DNA of 64,000 bases from assembly GCF_027172205.1 (NCBI RefSeq), contig NC_070611.1, positions 41,350,979 to 41,414,978 on the forward strand. Reading direction: 5' to 3'. Below the pieces are notes generated by a model. That model was not told the DNA's origin, did not search any database, and saw only the letters and a program-made list of their open reading frames with translations. A program made the translations under genes and the position numbers. Every line of letters begins with the position of its first letter. Position 1 is the stretch's first letter. Source of the stretch: Podarcis raffonei. Lineage: Eukaryota > Chordata > Lepidosauria > Squamata > Lacertidae. Below are positions 39,865 to 51,378 of this stretch, piece by piece.

Positions 39865-42800
39865 ATGGCTGGTGAGTATAAGCTCCTGCTTGAAGGCGCC
39901 CAACAGCTGGTGCTTGTCTGCGCCAAAGGTGAGAAATACCTCCTGGAAGCTGGCATGCAACATCTGGCCGTGCTGGAAAACGGCAGCGTGGTGATTGGCA
40001 AGTAAGTGAATCTCTGGGGGGGGGGTTTGCTTGCTGGGGGGGGGAGTCTCTCCAGCAGAATCTCTCTCCAATGGGAAGGTTTCTGTTAGTTTGTTTTTGT
40101 ACTGACCTTCTCTAACGACAGGAAAATAAATGAAGTTTTTACAGGAAAAATAAAACAAAATTATTTTCTGTCTCTCTTCTGACAGTCACCAGCTGACCAA
40201 AACGTATACTCTTGAAATAAAAAAAAGATTAACTTTCTTATAGCCAATGAACTAAGTCAGGAGTAGGCAATCTAAGGCCCGGTGGCCGGATGCGGCCCAA
40301 TCGCCTTCTCAATCTGGCCCACAGACAGTCCAGGAATCAGCATGTTTTTACATGAGTAGAATGTATCCTTTTATTTTAAATGCATCTCTGGGTTATTTGT
40401 GGGGCCTGCCTGGTGTTTTTACATGAGTCGAATGTGTGCTTTTATTTAAAATGCATCTCAGGGTTATTTGTGGGGCATAGGAATTCGTTCATTTCCCCCC
40501 CAAAAAATATAGTCCGGCCCACCACATGGCTGAAAAGGTTGCTGACCCCTGAACTTGTAGTTAGTTACTTTGGACCAGCAACAATGTGACAGTTAATGAA
40601 TTCTAATTTCCTGTCTACACTGAAGAATCTAACAATGATGCTAGCTAAGTAACTTACTAAAGAAGACATTGGTTTAAGTTTTAAGCACATTTCCTTCAGA
40701 AAAGAAGTTTTAGATTGGGGTATAAAAAGTAATTCTGTCTCACCTGCTTTGAAAGTAATGGTAAGCGTTTTGGTCGGTTTATTTTCAGAGACGGTTGTAT
40801 AAAGGCTGCAGGCGACTCAAGAGCCATTCGCAAGCAATTTTCAGGAGCATCTTTTGAAAAAGTCATTGATTGTTCAGGAAAATGCATCTTACCAGGTAGT
40901 TGTCTAATATTTCAGAGTTCAACACACCAAGCAGAAAGATGCAATATTTACATAGGCAGAGATTGTCAGCTTCAGTTAGTCTAACATCCTCTGAATTATT
41001 TTCCTTTGGAATAAAATGTGATGGCTCCCCCTCTGAGCTACTTTAGCACACAAGTGGGGACAAGGAGCTGTGCAGCTTCTGAAGAAAATAAGTATTGACT
41101 GTGTACTATAGCTCTGTGTGTGGTAAACTACACTTCCCATGATTCTTTGTGGGAGGGGTGTGCTTTAAACATATGGTGTGTACACAGCCATTAGCCTGGA
41201 TTTTGAGAGACTTAAGTCTATGACCCTACTGCTTTCCAAAGTGCTGTTTGATCTAGCATGGACAATGGGACAGCCCCACATAATTGGCTAGTAATGGGTA
41301 TGCTGAATCAGTTCCAACCACTGAAGTTTAAGCAAAGCTCAGTTTAGAAATAAGGTGGTCAATCACCATGTCTTATCAAAAAGTCAGTGCAAGTTAGTGC
41401 CTAACATAGGGTTGCCATATTCCCCAAAGTGAAAAGTGAGCTGGGGGGGTCAAAGTTATTGAGATTTTTGGGGAAACATCTCCCTTCCCTCAAACAATTA
41501 AGTTTTGGGGCACTTTTTGCAATTACAGCCACAAATCTTTCAGGATGACCTTCAGTTGCTGCCTCGCAGTCTCTCCCAGCCTAACCTACCTCACAGGGTT
41601 GATGTGAAGATAAAGGGGAAGGGGCTTCGTATGCTTTGCTGAGTTTCTTGCAGGAAAGGTACAGTTTAGCAGATCCTGATCCTGCTTTGGTGCATGTCAA
41701 CAGCAGTACGGCTTGCAGAAATTAAGCATCTGATGCTTTTTTTTCTTTTTTCGTTTTCCCTTTTGGAAGTGAGGGGTGGAGAAAATGTCTGTTGCTCAAT
41801 GTTTGTATTTCAGGCAGCTTTTGAAGGCACAGGGTCAATGACATAAAATAAAAGACCAAGCTCCCATCTGGAAGCATTCCAGTCAAAATCCTAGGAAATC
41901 CCGAGAGAAAGAGTATGTGAAGAGTCCTGCTGAATCTGATTTCATGTTTCATCTTTTCTAGGTCTGGGTTTCTCTCGGTAGCCAGCCCAATACGATGAAG
42001 CAGCCAGCAAAGCAGAAAGTGGCACACATGGTTCTCCCCTTCTTCTTCTTTTCATCATCACAACAACCCTGTGATGTATGTTAGCCAGAGGGATGGTGAA
42101 CGACCCAGTGAGCTTTATGTCTGACTGGGCATTTGAACCCTGGTCTCCCAGGACCTAATCCAGTGCTCTAACCACTATACCACACTGGCTCATAATAACA
42201 TTTTATATACTGAAGGATCATGCTTTTTGATAATGTTTCTCCAAGGGCACATAGATAAAATTATTAACTGCTAACGTTTCCTGATTTTGTTTCCTAGTGG
42301 GTATGTCTGAGATTGTGCAGTTTGCTGTGTTTGTTTTGTTTTTTAAAAAACAGGTCTGGTAGATGCACACACACATCCTGTATGGGCTGGTGACAGAGTC
42401 CATGAGTTTGCGATGAAGGTAAATTTACCAACTGTAATTGCAAAGGATTTCTTTTACCTGCATCTACCTTCCTTTACTGTAGATTAAAGTTTCCATAAAG
42501 TGTTGGTGCTGACCTTTAAAGCCCTAAACAGCCTCTGTCCTGTATACCTGAAGGAGCGTCTCCACCCCCATCGTTCATCCGGACACTGACACCCAGCGCC
42601 AAGGGCCTTCTGGCAGTTCCCTCATTGCAAGAAGTGAGGTTACAGGGAACTAGACAGAGGGCCTTCTTGGTAGTGGCGCCAGCCCTATGGAACATCCTCC
42701 CATCAGATGTCAAGGAAATAAGCAGCTATCCTATTTCAAAGCAGCCCTGTTTAGGGAAATTTTTAATATTTAATGCTGTATTGTTTTTAACACTCAATTG

Positions 42801-45800
42801 GGAGAGTGGCTGGGGAAACTCAGCCAGGTGGGCAGGGTATAAATAATTTATTTTTTATTATTAAGTCTCTTCTTCTGTAAAAGGCACAAATATCTTCATT
42901 CTAGCCCCTTCTCGGATGCAAATCGATCTCTAATAAGAACATAGGAAGGAATCTGCCTTACGCAGAACCAGACCATTGGCTCATTTAGCTCAGTAGTGTC
43001 TAATGTGACCCTCATTGTTTCTCCATGGTTTCAGAAAGGGCTGTCTCTACCGGGAGATGCTAGGGATTCAACCTGGAAACTTCTGCATTCAAAGCAACTG
43101 TTCTGCCACTGAGCTGTGATCCTTCCCCTACCAGGGCACTTTTGGAGAGCCATTTCACTTCTGGGATTTCATTGCATGAGGGGTATAGTTTGCCCATTAA
43201 TGCACATTTAACAGATAACTTTGTTTTAAAGTTGGCAGGAGCTTCCTATATGGATATTCATCAAGCAGGAGGAGGGATACATTTCACTGTGGAGCATACT
43301 CGGAATGCCTCAGAAGATGAGCTCTTCAGCAGCTTCAGACACCGGCTGCTGCGCATGCTCAGAGCAGGCTCCACTTTGGTCGAATGCAAAAGTGGATATG
43401 GGTTAAACCTGGAAACGGAAGTTAAGATGCTGAGAGTGATTGAACGGGCTCGGCGGGAGTTGGACATCGGCATTTCCTCTACTTACTGCGGAGCTCATTC
43501 TGTTCCTAAGTAATGTACCTATTCTGTCTTGTCATTTTAAGCGCTGTGCTAGAACACAATTGAAGATTAATTGGGTCACACATTGAACAGTTCTTTTGCA
43601 AAACAGAACATACCTAATTCTTGCAGCGTTTCTGTTTGCCATCTACTATTAGAGTGATGTGTGGAAGTGCCCCAAGAGAGTATTCAAGCATAATGAAGAC
43701 TGAGGGAGAGTGGAAAGCCTGAGATGTGCCTGACATTTCCTGTAAGGCATCTGAGGGAGAATAATTATTATTATTTACCGTATTTTTCGCTCTATAACAC
43801 GCACCAGACCATAACACGCACATAGTTTTTAGAGGAGGAAAACAAGAAAACAAATATTCCAAACGAAACGGTGGGTGTATGATTTTTGTGGTTCATGCTG
43901 TGGCCACAGACATGTGATCTGACAGTGAGTTTGGAGTAGCCCAATGCAAAAATCCTGAGAATCCATGTGGATCCATGCTTTGTAACCACGTTTTTGCACC
44001 ACTGCGACCCCAGGCAATAGTGGGTACGTGATTTTTTTGGTGCAAGATGTAGCCATGGACATGCTATGTGATCTGATGGTGAATTCGTGGTGACCCAGTG
44101 CAAAAATCCTGAGGATCCATGTGGATCCGTGCTTTGTAACCACGTTTTAAGTGGGGAGGGAAGGAAAAGCACTCAAGGGACAAGGAGCACGCATGGGGTG
44201 TGTGGAGAAGGATGCTGCTAATAATGCTATTTAGCGAGCTGAGTGGGGAGGAGAGAGGGACAGAGAGCCTGCTTGCTTTAAAGGAGCCAACCGGACAGGA
44301 GCCGCTTACACTCGTGTAAGTGGCTCCTCTCCTCTCCCGCTTTGCTCCTTTAAAGCAAGCATGCTCTCTGTCCTTCTTTCCTCCCCACTCAGCGGCTCTT
44401 CTCCCGCTTTGCTGTTTCAAAGCGAGCCATGGAGGAGGGAAGGAAGGGGAACCATGGATCCTCTGCTCACAACTGCAGCAGATCCCCCCCCCCCGCCACC
44501 CGTAGGCATTCCCACCATAACACGCACAGACATTTCCCCTTACTTTCTAGGAGGAAAAAAGTGAGTGTTATGGTGCAAAAAATATGGTAATTCAGATGTG
44601 ACGGAGGAGAACACAGCGAGAGGAAGTTTAAGGCACCACTTGTGTTTGCAATCTTACTCTAACCTCTTTCAAAATCAGCCGGAACATAGAAAGGGAATCC
44701 TGAACTTAAAAGAGAAAGATATTGGTTAAGGGGGGAATAAATCCTTGCCCCAGTCCAACTATTTCTCACAGCTGGGGAAATCACAGAGCTCTCATACAAT
44801 CACGAGAGAAGGAAGCAGATATACAAGTCCATTGGCTCTTGTCATGACCCTGGAACCCAGCAGTGACCAGGACACAGAGCCTGTAGTGCTTTCTGCTGAG
44901 GGGCCAGACCAGGTTCAGGGCTCTCAGCCTGCTGCTGGAGATTGTGAGATCTCTGACGTAGAATCTGGCAGGAACCTGTGTAACAACCTTCCATAGCATC
45001 AGGGCCTATGGAGTCAAAGCCTGGACCCTCAGGGGCAGCTTCTGCTGAATGTGAGGAACCAAATGCCTCCCAGGGTAGCTCACAAGCCCAGTCATGTAGG
45101 GAGCCCACCAGAAAGTAGCCCTGGATTTCAGGACAGAGGGATGGCCCTTTAAACAACTAAGTTATCCACAAAGGGCCAGAGTCTGCTCCCCCTCCAGGCT
45201 GGTGTTTTATGTGGGTGTATCCTGCATCATATTCTTAGCATAATAATAGTGCATTAGTCGTGGGTTTATTCTGCTTTAGTTTGTGCTTCAATGGTTTCCC
45301 ACGTTATTGCTATCCAGAAGGGCTACAGCGCAACAAAAGCAGGACAAAACTAAATGGGAACATTTGTGATATAAAATTTTAAAGGATTTTTATATGGGAT
45401 ATGCACTGGTTGTGAAACAGTGAGACCACCCCAAAACTTTTGCAGGCCACATGAAAACTTAATCTTCTGGTTTTTGTTGCATTGTCTGTTGAATAGGGGG
45501 AAAAGTGCCATTGAAGCCACAGATGATATTGTTAGCATCCACCTTCCTAAACTGAAGCAACTGGAGCTTGATGGTGAAATTCATATTGACAATATAGACG
45601 TTTTTTGTGAGAAGGGAGTCTTTGATCTGCCTTCGACCCGAAGAATTCTTCAGGCTGGGAAAGATTTAGGGTTACAGATCAACTTCCATGGGGATGAACT
45701 GCATCCAATGAAAAGCGCTGAGGTACTTATTTTGATATATTGCATAATTTTATTTGTATGCCACCTTTCCACAGCTCAAACTATGCCCTAGGCAGCTTAC

Positions 45801-46475
45801 AACATGAAAAATACATCCCACAACGTAACCAAAATAGTAATAAACAATAAAGAAAATGTTAAAAACACACACAACCAAACTGAATAATTACCACACAAAT
45901 CACAACAAAATTTAAAATAAAGATACAAAAATCCCTCACCCAACAGCAACAACCCCCCAAAACCAACAACACCCCACCCCAATAATCTGTTCGGCAGCCT
46001 CGCCTTTTGTAGCTGGAGTCAGTCAGGGCCCTGCCCACCCAGGCCAGGCGGGAAAAGACCTCCAAGGCAGGGAACAGGTCTTCCAGCACTCACAGCCAAG
46101 GTGGTCCTCTTCACTGAAGGAAAAATCTTACACGAATTCTGATTTGGGCTTAGCATATTGGAAGCACCACAGCACAGTTCTTTGTTTCTGCAGTAAAGTT
46201 AAAAGAAAATGTGAGGTTGATGGAGTTAGCGAGATGGACTTTCTGACCTTTGCTTTTTACATCCATTCAAACATTGACTTTGCTTATCTTTTCCTTGTGA
46301 TGTAAAATAAAAAGAGGAGCATCTGATGAACTCTTTCATTAGTGTAACATTGCTAGATACACATACACATTTTAATAGTTAATGTTTGTGTCTTTAATAT
46401 CTTTCATAGGGTACATTTGTTTCACCAGTGGTGATTACAATGTATTTATAACTTCTAATATTTCTATAGTATTTT

Positions 46476-46513
<38 letters not shown>

Positions 46514-49500
46514 TTTGCTATTTGTACCTGGTCCACCTTACTGGGTTGCCCCAGCCACTCTGTCAAGACAGGATGAACAAACCCGATGCTGGAGGGGATT
46601 TGAAGTGTCATAGTTGTCCCTCTTCCCAGTCTTGCCTGCTCCCACTGGGAGGGGAGCTGTAGCATTTATAAATGCCTCAATGCTCCTGCCCAGGCAGGTG
46701 GAAGCTGCTACTGGCAGCAATGGGGTGTTTCAGGGCAGTGAAGGGGCTGTGCTGAGCCAGCACAGGATCTGCTGGATCCTGAGCCAGGCCTGCTGCTGTC
46801 ACATGATGGTACTGGGCATGATCCAAGCTTGTTTGCTGCCCGGGCTGGTGTAGCAAATAGATCCCCCCCCCCAATCCTCCTTTCCATTCTGACTGGTGTG
46901 AGTAGCAGGGCTCTGGTTACACTGCTGCATTAAGCCCCACTTCAACCTAGATTGAAAGCAGCAAGTTGAAGCTGAGCATAAATGATTCTGGGTTGAGGAG
47001 AACTGCATTTTTGTGCTATATAAACAGGTTATTGTGTGTGCAGCCTTACGGATAACGGAGGTTCTTATGTGACTGACTTTTAATTCAAACCTTGCCTTGG
47101 CATCTGTTTAGCTTGGAGCTGAGCTAGGAGCTCAGGCTGTCAGTCATCTAGAAGAAATCAGCGATGAAGGTATTGCTGCAATGGCCCAGGCGAAGTGTGC
47201 AGCTGTCCTGTTACCAACCACTGCCTATATACTGAGGTAATCATAATTCTAATATGTATTCCTAGGCTGTATTTTACTGTCATTTGCTATGCCTTTGGGA
47301 AAATAGTATTATCTTTTGAAAGAATGCATCCACTGAACAACTGCTGTTAAGAGCGATCCTCCAAGGCTGCAAAACGTTGCCGGTCTTTTAGTAGAGCCGA
47401 TGGAGATGCTTTGCAGTTCAATCTCTCTCCCTCCTGATGGAATAGCTGCTTATGAGTGACAATTTAGGGAGGAGCCTAATGGAGCTGGTCTCTTAACAGA
47501 GCCAATGGAGAAAGCTAGAGTCTCATCTCTCTTCATATCTCCCTCTCCTGGATTCTGATAAAATCATATAATATTGCTGAAGTGGTTTGCTGCATTTTAC
47601 ATTGCAATTCAAATGGTAGTAACCATTGTTTTTTTTTACTTTGCAGATTAAAGCAGCCTCAAGCTAGAAAAATGTTAAAAGAAGGAGTGATTGTCGCTCT
47701 TGGCAGTGATTTTAACCCAAATGCTTATTGCTGTTCCATGGTAAGATGTTTCTTTAGAGCAGACGCAAAATTAATGTTAATTTTCTTCTGTCAGTTTAAG
47801 CGTCAGGCTTGGAGTATTGATTATTGCCTTGATTCCTTGGGAATCCTATTTAATTTTCTGTACTAGCAGGACAGTTGAGTAGACCACATGAATTTAAATA
47901 CACACACTATTGAATTCACACATGAACTCTGGCCATTGAAAAGCAGCTTCTGCTTGGAGCCAATGGTTATCAAGCAGGATATTGGCTTTCAGCACAGATA
48001 AGCCCTGTCTTTCTTGCAGACATGAGCCCTATTCAGGCATGAGCTTCGGACAGCAGAAACAAGCATACTTATTCCACACAGACATACGCATCACCTTTCC
48101 ATTCATTTGTCAACTTGTAGAGGGCAACTGTCTGCAACAGAGGCCTTCTGTGCTTGTGAAGTCCCCCCACTCATTTTTAAAACCTTGGGGAATCAGGATT
48201 CTCAAAAGTCCATGGAGTTTGATCTCCAGATCACAGAAGACAACAGGGTGCTAGTGAGTTTGTCTCCACAGCCCCACCTGCAGTTAGAACAGCTGAAGAG
48301 TGTTACAGTTAAATTAATTTTACCTGTCACAGTGAACTCAGGCTTTCAGATGGCAATTCCAATGGCTGACAGACTGTTGGTTTCTGTGCACCTATGTGTG
48401 ACTTCAGGCTTAACTACCTCTCTCTTACTAGCTCATGGTTATGCACCTGGCCTGTGTAAACATGAAGATGTCCATGAAAGAGGCTTTAGCTGCTGCCACC
48501 ATCAATGCAGCTTACGCTCTTGGGAAATCGCACATGCATGGCTCCATAGAAACTGGCAAGCAAGGAGACCTCATTATCATCAACTCACCAAGGTGAGGAT
48601 GCAAATAGCTCTTAAAGGCCTAATGCTCTGCATAAGTTGGAATGAGAATCTAACATTCGGAATAAATTAAATGCATTGTGATGAGCAATAATTACTCAAT
48701 CCAAGTGCAGTATTTGAGTCTTCTCCCAATACAGAACATATTGACCAGACATAAAGGGAAACCTTAATCCTTTAAAAAAGTCATACTTTTATATGCTTTT
48801 AAACCCCCAGTTCAGAATTTTTTCAGTCTGCCTTACAGCCATGTCAGTTGAAAGTTGTTCTTTAAAAATAAACATTGAATTGTTCAGGTAACAATTTTCT
48901 GGCACCATGCCAGAGCCCAAATTTCATATCATATATTGTTGTGAACTAAACATACCATCAGTTTTTGTTATTTATTTAAACTGATCTATATTTTCAAGTA
49001 TATTTTAATGTTGATACGCTTGTCAATTTTAGATTTATTTGTGTTTATTGTGCTTTTTTATACACCATGAGCCACCTTGAGTAGGCTGTGCCCCCAAAAG
49101 GCAGCATATAAATAAATGACTACAAACATTCACAATGTCTTTATAAAACAGGCATATGAATTGATAGCAATTGGCTCCTGCTTTCTATTAATCACTCAAC
49201 ATGTTATGTTAAAACTATATGCTTTAAAACAGTCCTCCTGCCACATTACTGATGTCGAAGGTGAGGTTACGTATGGGGCAGTTACAAAAGAACCACCAGG
49301 AGCTTAATGTGAGCTCCCAATTATTCTTTCTGCAAGCTTGGCTCCCTGTTAGTGCTGATGATCACTGCCATGTAACCCTTGTGGAGAACTCTGCAGTGCA
49401 GCTGAGGGACTTACTATCTCAATTTAGAAGAAACTGTTTTGATTCAAACTGCTTCCTCCAAATGGAGCATTTCTTCCACTGCAGAGGTAAAATTGCTTTG

Positions 49501-50104
49501 TTTGGAGGAAGTAGCTGGAACCCAAACTGACTTCAAAGGGGCTCCCTGTAACTGCCAATCAACAGTTACAGTGATTGAGCTCCTTTGAACTTCTGCATGT
49601 GTCAGTCACCTGATGTCATTATGCTGCCTGGTGATTGTCTAAGTGAGCAGTCCCACCCACCTGTCAAAGTTTGCCTATGGGGAGTGAGGAATTAGGGATC
49701 CATCCCACTAGCTAGATCCAGTTCCCTGCCCCTGCTATAAAAGATACTACTGCGTGTCAGTTTTAAGTTATCAAGTTTAATTGATAATAGCATATAGCTC
49801 TGCTATATGAAACAACAAAAATCCCTATTGTGCACCTAGGGACAAATGGGCAAGGAGGCTTGTTTGACACTATTCTGCCTGCATTGTTTATTTACTTTGA
49901 ACATGCAGCTTATCTCTCATGCTTTATATTTTAGTCCTATGCACATGAGAGATTGTTGTTTTTCTAAAATATGATTGTAACCTTTTAAAAATCTTTAGAT
50001 GGGAACACCTGATTTACCAGTTTGGCGGCCATCAAGAACTGATTGAATACGTAATTGTTAAAGGAAAAATTGTTTATAAAAACGACAGTGTTCTGGGCTA
50101 CTGA
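39865..50104 (+). CDS. AMDHD1: Imidazolonepropionase (amidohydrolase domain containing 1), complete
   Basis: Nine coding exons: 39865-40001, 40789-40895, 42354-42418, 43232-43509, 45497-45722, 47112-47236, 47647-47740, 48432-48592, 49999-50104. They total 1299 nt, giving 432 aa plus TGA (human 426), with consistent phases and GT-AG introns. The enzyme hydrolyses 4-imidazolone-5-propanoate to N-formimino-L-glutamate, the third step of histidine breakdown. Amidohydrolase metal motifs are intact: HxH at H87/H89 in VDAHTHPVWAG, H192 in CGAHSVPK, H260 in FHGDELHP, and D334 in LGSDFNPNAY. The start ATG follows gaaagagcaac and the product begins MAGEYKLLLEGAQQLV, like other vertebrates. The C-terminus is slightly extended (YKNDSVLGY). 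Exon 8 opens with Leu where human has Pro. It sits tail-to-tail with HAL, the first enzyme of the same pathway. Confidence 0.97.
40258..40551. mobile_element. hAT-like MITE with internal duplication
   Basis: Same family as 10339 (caggagtaggcaatctaaggcc to ggttgctgacccctg). The block gtttttacatgagt(a/c)gaatgt ... ggttatttgtgggg occurs twice in tandem (about 40343-40403 and 40415-40475) where the 10339 copy has it once. Flanks give only a weak duplication. In AMDHD1 intron 1. Confidence 0.75.
41107..41190. mobile_element. Palindromic MITE fragment
   Basis: gtaaactacacttcccatgattctttgtggg, then gtgctttaaacatatggtgtg; same family as 54712-54890 and the 10.1-10.6 kb copies. Confidence 0.5.
41575..41660 (+). 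mobile_element. MIR/CORE-SINE 3' fragment
   Basis: tcccagcctaacctacctcacagggttgatgtgaagataaagggg is the MIR core end, in AMDHD1 intron 2. Confidence 0.55.
42053..42192 (-). mobile_element. MIR/CORE-SINE copy
   Basis: Contains acaacaaccctgtgatgtat, gaacgacccagtgagctttatg, gggcatttgaaccctgg and ctaaccactataccacactggctc. Minus-strand MIR in AMDHD1 intron 2, ending 161 bp before exon 3. Confidence 0.75.
42505..42865 (+). mobile_element. CR1/L2-clade LINE, 3' part with reverse-transcriptase C-terminus
   Basis: Translation around 42640-42735 gives TRQRAFLVVAPALWNILPSD, the typical end of a CR1/L2 reverse transcriptase. A 3' tail follows (gagagtggctggggaaactcagccag ... gggtataaataattta). 5'-truncated and decayed; in AMDHD1 intron 3. 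Confidence 0.7.
42939..43128 (-). mobile_element. tRNA-derived SINE
   Basis: Begins agaacataggaaggaatctgcctta and ends with the reverse complement of a tRNA head (agggattcaacctgg ... tctgccactgagctgtg). It stops about 100 bp before AMDHD1 exon 4. Confidence 0.75.
43778..44587. mobile_element. TA-flanked DNA element, 810 bp, with tandem core
   Basis: Ends ccgtatttttcgc and gcaaaaaatatgg, TA flanks. Just inside are ataacacgcaccagaccataacacgcac and gtgagtgttatggt. The core has a ~125-bp tandem duplication (43871-43995 and 44020-44149). No transposase. In AMDHD1 intron 4. Confidence 0.75.
44600..45190. other. Unassigned intronic stretch
   Basis: AMDHD1 intron 4 sequence with overlapping short ORFs (44745-44996 plus, 44842-45156 minus). 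Composition suggests an old dispersed element, but I recognise no motif. Confidence 0.3.
45735..45850 (-). mobile_element. CR1/L2-clade LINE 3' fragment
   Basis: Minus strand reads ttgtaagctgcctagggcata ... ggtggcatacaaataaaat, a usual LINE tail, starting right after AMDHD1 exon 5. Confidence 0.5.
46480..46580 (-). mobile_element. CR1/L2-clade LINE tail with (ATT)n
   Basis: About ten att units at 46480-46511 continue into the reverse complement of the same tail seen at 42800-42865 (gagtggctggggcaacccag). Confidence 0.65.
49035..49122 (+). mobile_element. CR1/L2-clade LINE 3' tail
   Basis: tacaccatgagccaccttgag ... aaaggcagcatataaataaatga in AMDHD1 intron 8. Confidence 0.6.
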
Positions 50105-50316
50105 GGAATTCCAGAAGGAAGAAATACAGCAGTTGCCAGACTCTCTGAAGCAAACACGGGATGATAATCAGCAGGGTCTCACATCTATAAGATCATACTT
50201 CCTTACCAGTCTAAGCTCAAGAAATTCACTGGTTTTTATTTTAGTTCTTCCTTTGTATTCGCATGAGGAACACTAGGCCATGTTCATCTGCTTGGTAGTT
50301 TCATGGTCCGCTAGAA

Positions 50317-50322
50317 AATAAA
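50317..50322 (+). other. AMDHD1: AMDHD1 polyadenylation signal
   Basis: AATAAA lies 213 nt after the AMDHD1 stop codon and is followed by a T-rich stretch. It is the first canonical signal after the stop. Confidence 0.7.
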
Positions 50323-50451
50323 CCTACATGTATGCAAACCATTTACTCTGGTTTTTTTTCCATTAATGAAGTTCCTCTTGTATAAAGAAATCAAAGCTCT
50401 GCATTACAGTGTGCCTACATACACCTCATAATTTTTCACAACCAGAGTTAA

Positions 50452-50560
50452 GAACATGAGAAGAGTTTTGCTGCATCTAGTCCAGCTTCCTGTTCTCACA
50501 GTGGTCAGGTGGGTGGCTTTGGGAAGCCCACAAGCAGGCCCCGATGACTGCAGGGAGTTC
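50452..50560. mobile_element. SINE/CR1-like fragment
   Basis: ctagtccagcttcctgttctcacagtgg ... gggaagcccacaagcagg, same family as 14577-14662. It lies in the AMDHD1-HAL intergenic gap. Confidence 0.5.
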
Positions 50561-50776
50561 ACAGATAACATTTATGCAGTGGATTGGATTTGAATAACTA
50601 CCCAGCTACTTCCATCTATCTATGGTGGTTTATGAACGTGTGTTTCCTTTGAGTAACAACCTCCTCTCCACAACATGATATGTCGTTTATAGAGATGACT
50701 TCACAAAGCAAGATTTATATGGCCCAGGAATCAGCACATTGGCTTTTTAATTTTTTTTGTAAGAGACCAAAGCTGG

Positions 50777-50990
50777 TATGGTATAGTCATCCGTCTCTGA
50801 CTAGGATCTGGAAGGCCAGGGTTTAAATCTTTACTTGGCCATGAAGTTCACTGGGTGACCTTGAGCCAGTCACTGACTCCCAGCCTAACTTACCTCACAG
50901 AGTTGTTATGGGGATTAAATGTGGAGAGAAACCACGTATCCCACCTTGTGCCCCTTGGAGAAAAAGGTGAGATATAAATGCAATAAGGAG
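50777..50990 (+). mobile_element. MIR/CORE-SINE copy
   Basis: gtatggtatagtcatccg head, cagggtttaaatc box, core ctgggtgaccttgagccagtcac, tail gtgagatataaatgcaataagg. Sits in the AMDHD1-HAL gap. Confidence 0.8.
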
Positions 50991-51270
50991 GAGGAGGAGT
51001 CTCTGTAATGATTGCAACATTAGATTTATTGTTCTTATAAATTAAAAAAAAGCTAGCTAATTTTAGTTGGCTAAATTATAGCTTGATGTTAGTGTGGTTA
51101 ACTTAACTCACAAAATGAGTCGCATCTGCACAGGTTTTGTCGCACCCACCCATTTGCTACAGATAAATTTAACATTCACCTTGTTTTTGTACAAAGTTCA
51201 GCCATTGTGAAATCATTCAAACTGATATGGCACTTTCTCAATGCCCACAAATATTTTCGGCTTTGGAATC

Positions 51271-51276
51271 TTTATT
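51271..51276 (-). other. HAL: HAL polyadenylation signal
   Basis: AATAAA on the minus strand lies 102 nt after the HAL stop codon. A second one is at 51025-51030. Either leaves several hundred bases between HAL and the AMDHD1 poly(A) site. Confidence 0.6.
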
Positions 51277-51378
51277 TTTTTGGCCTTTGGCATAAAGTAC
51301 AGAATACGGGAGTTATTGAAAACACAGGATTTTGCTATCAACTGAAGTACTGAGGCTCGTTTCTGATAGCATTTACTC

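Noticed and set aside
46435-46665. ORF with poly-isoleucine
   Set aside because: It is the (ATT)n tail of a LINE translated.
48107-48670. 187-residue plus-strand ORF
   Set aside because: It reads through AMDHD1 exon 48432-48592 in the wrong frame and into introns.
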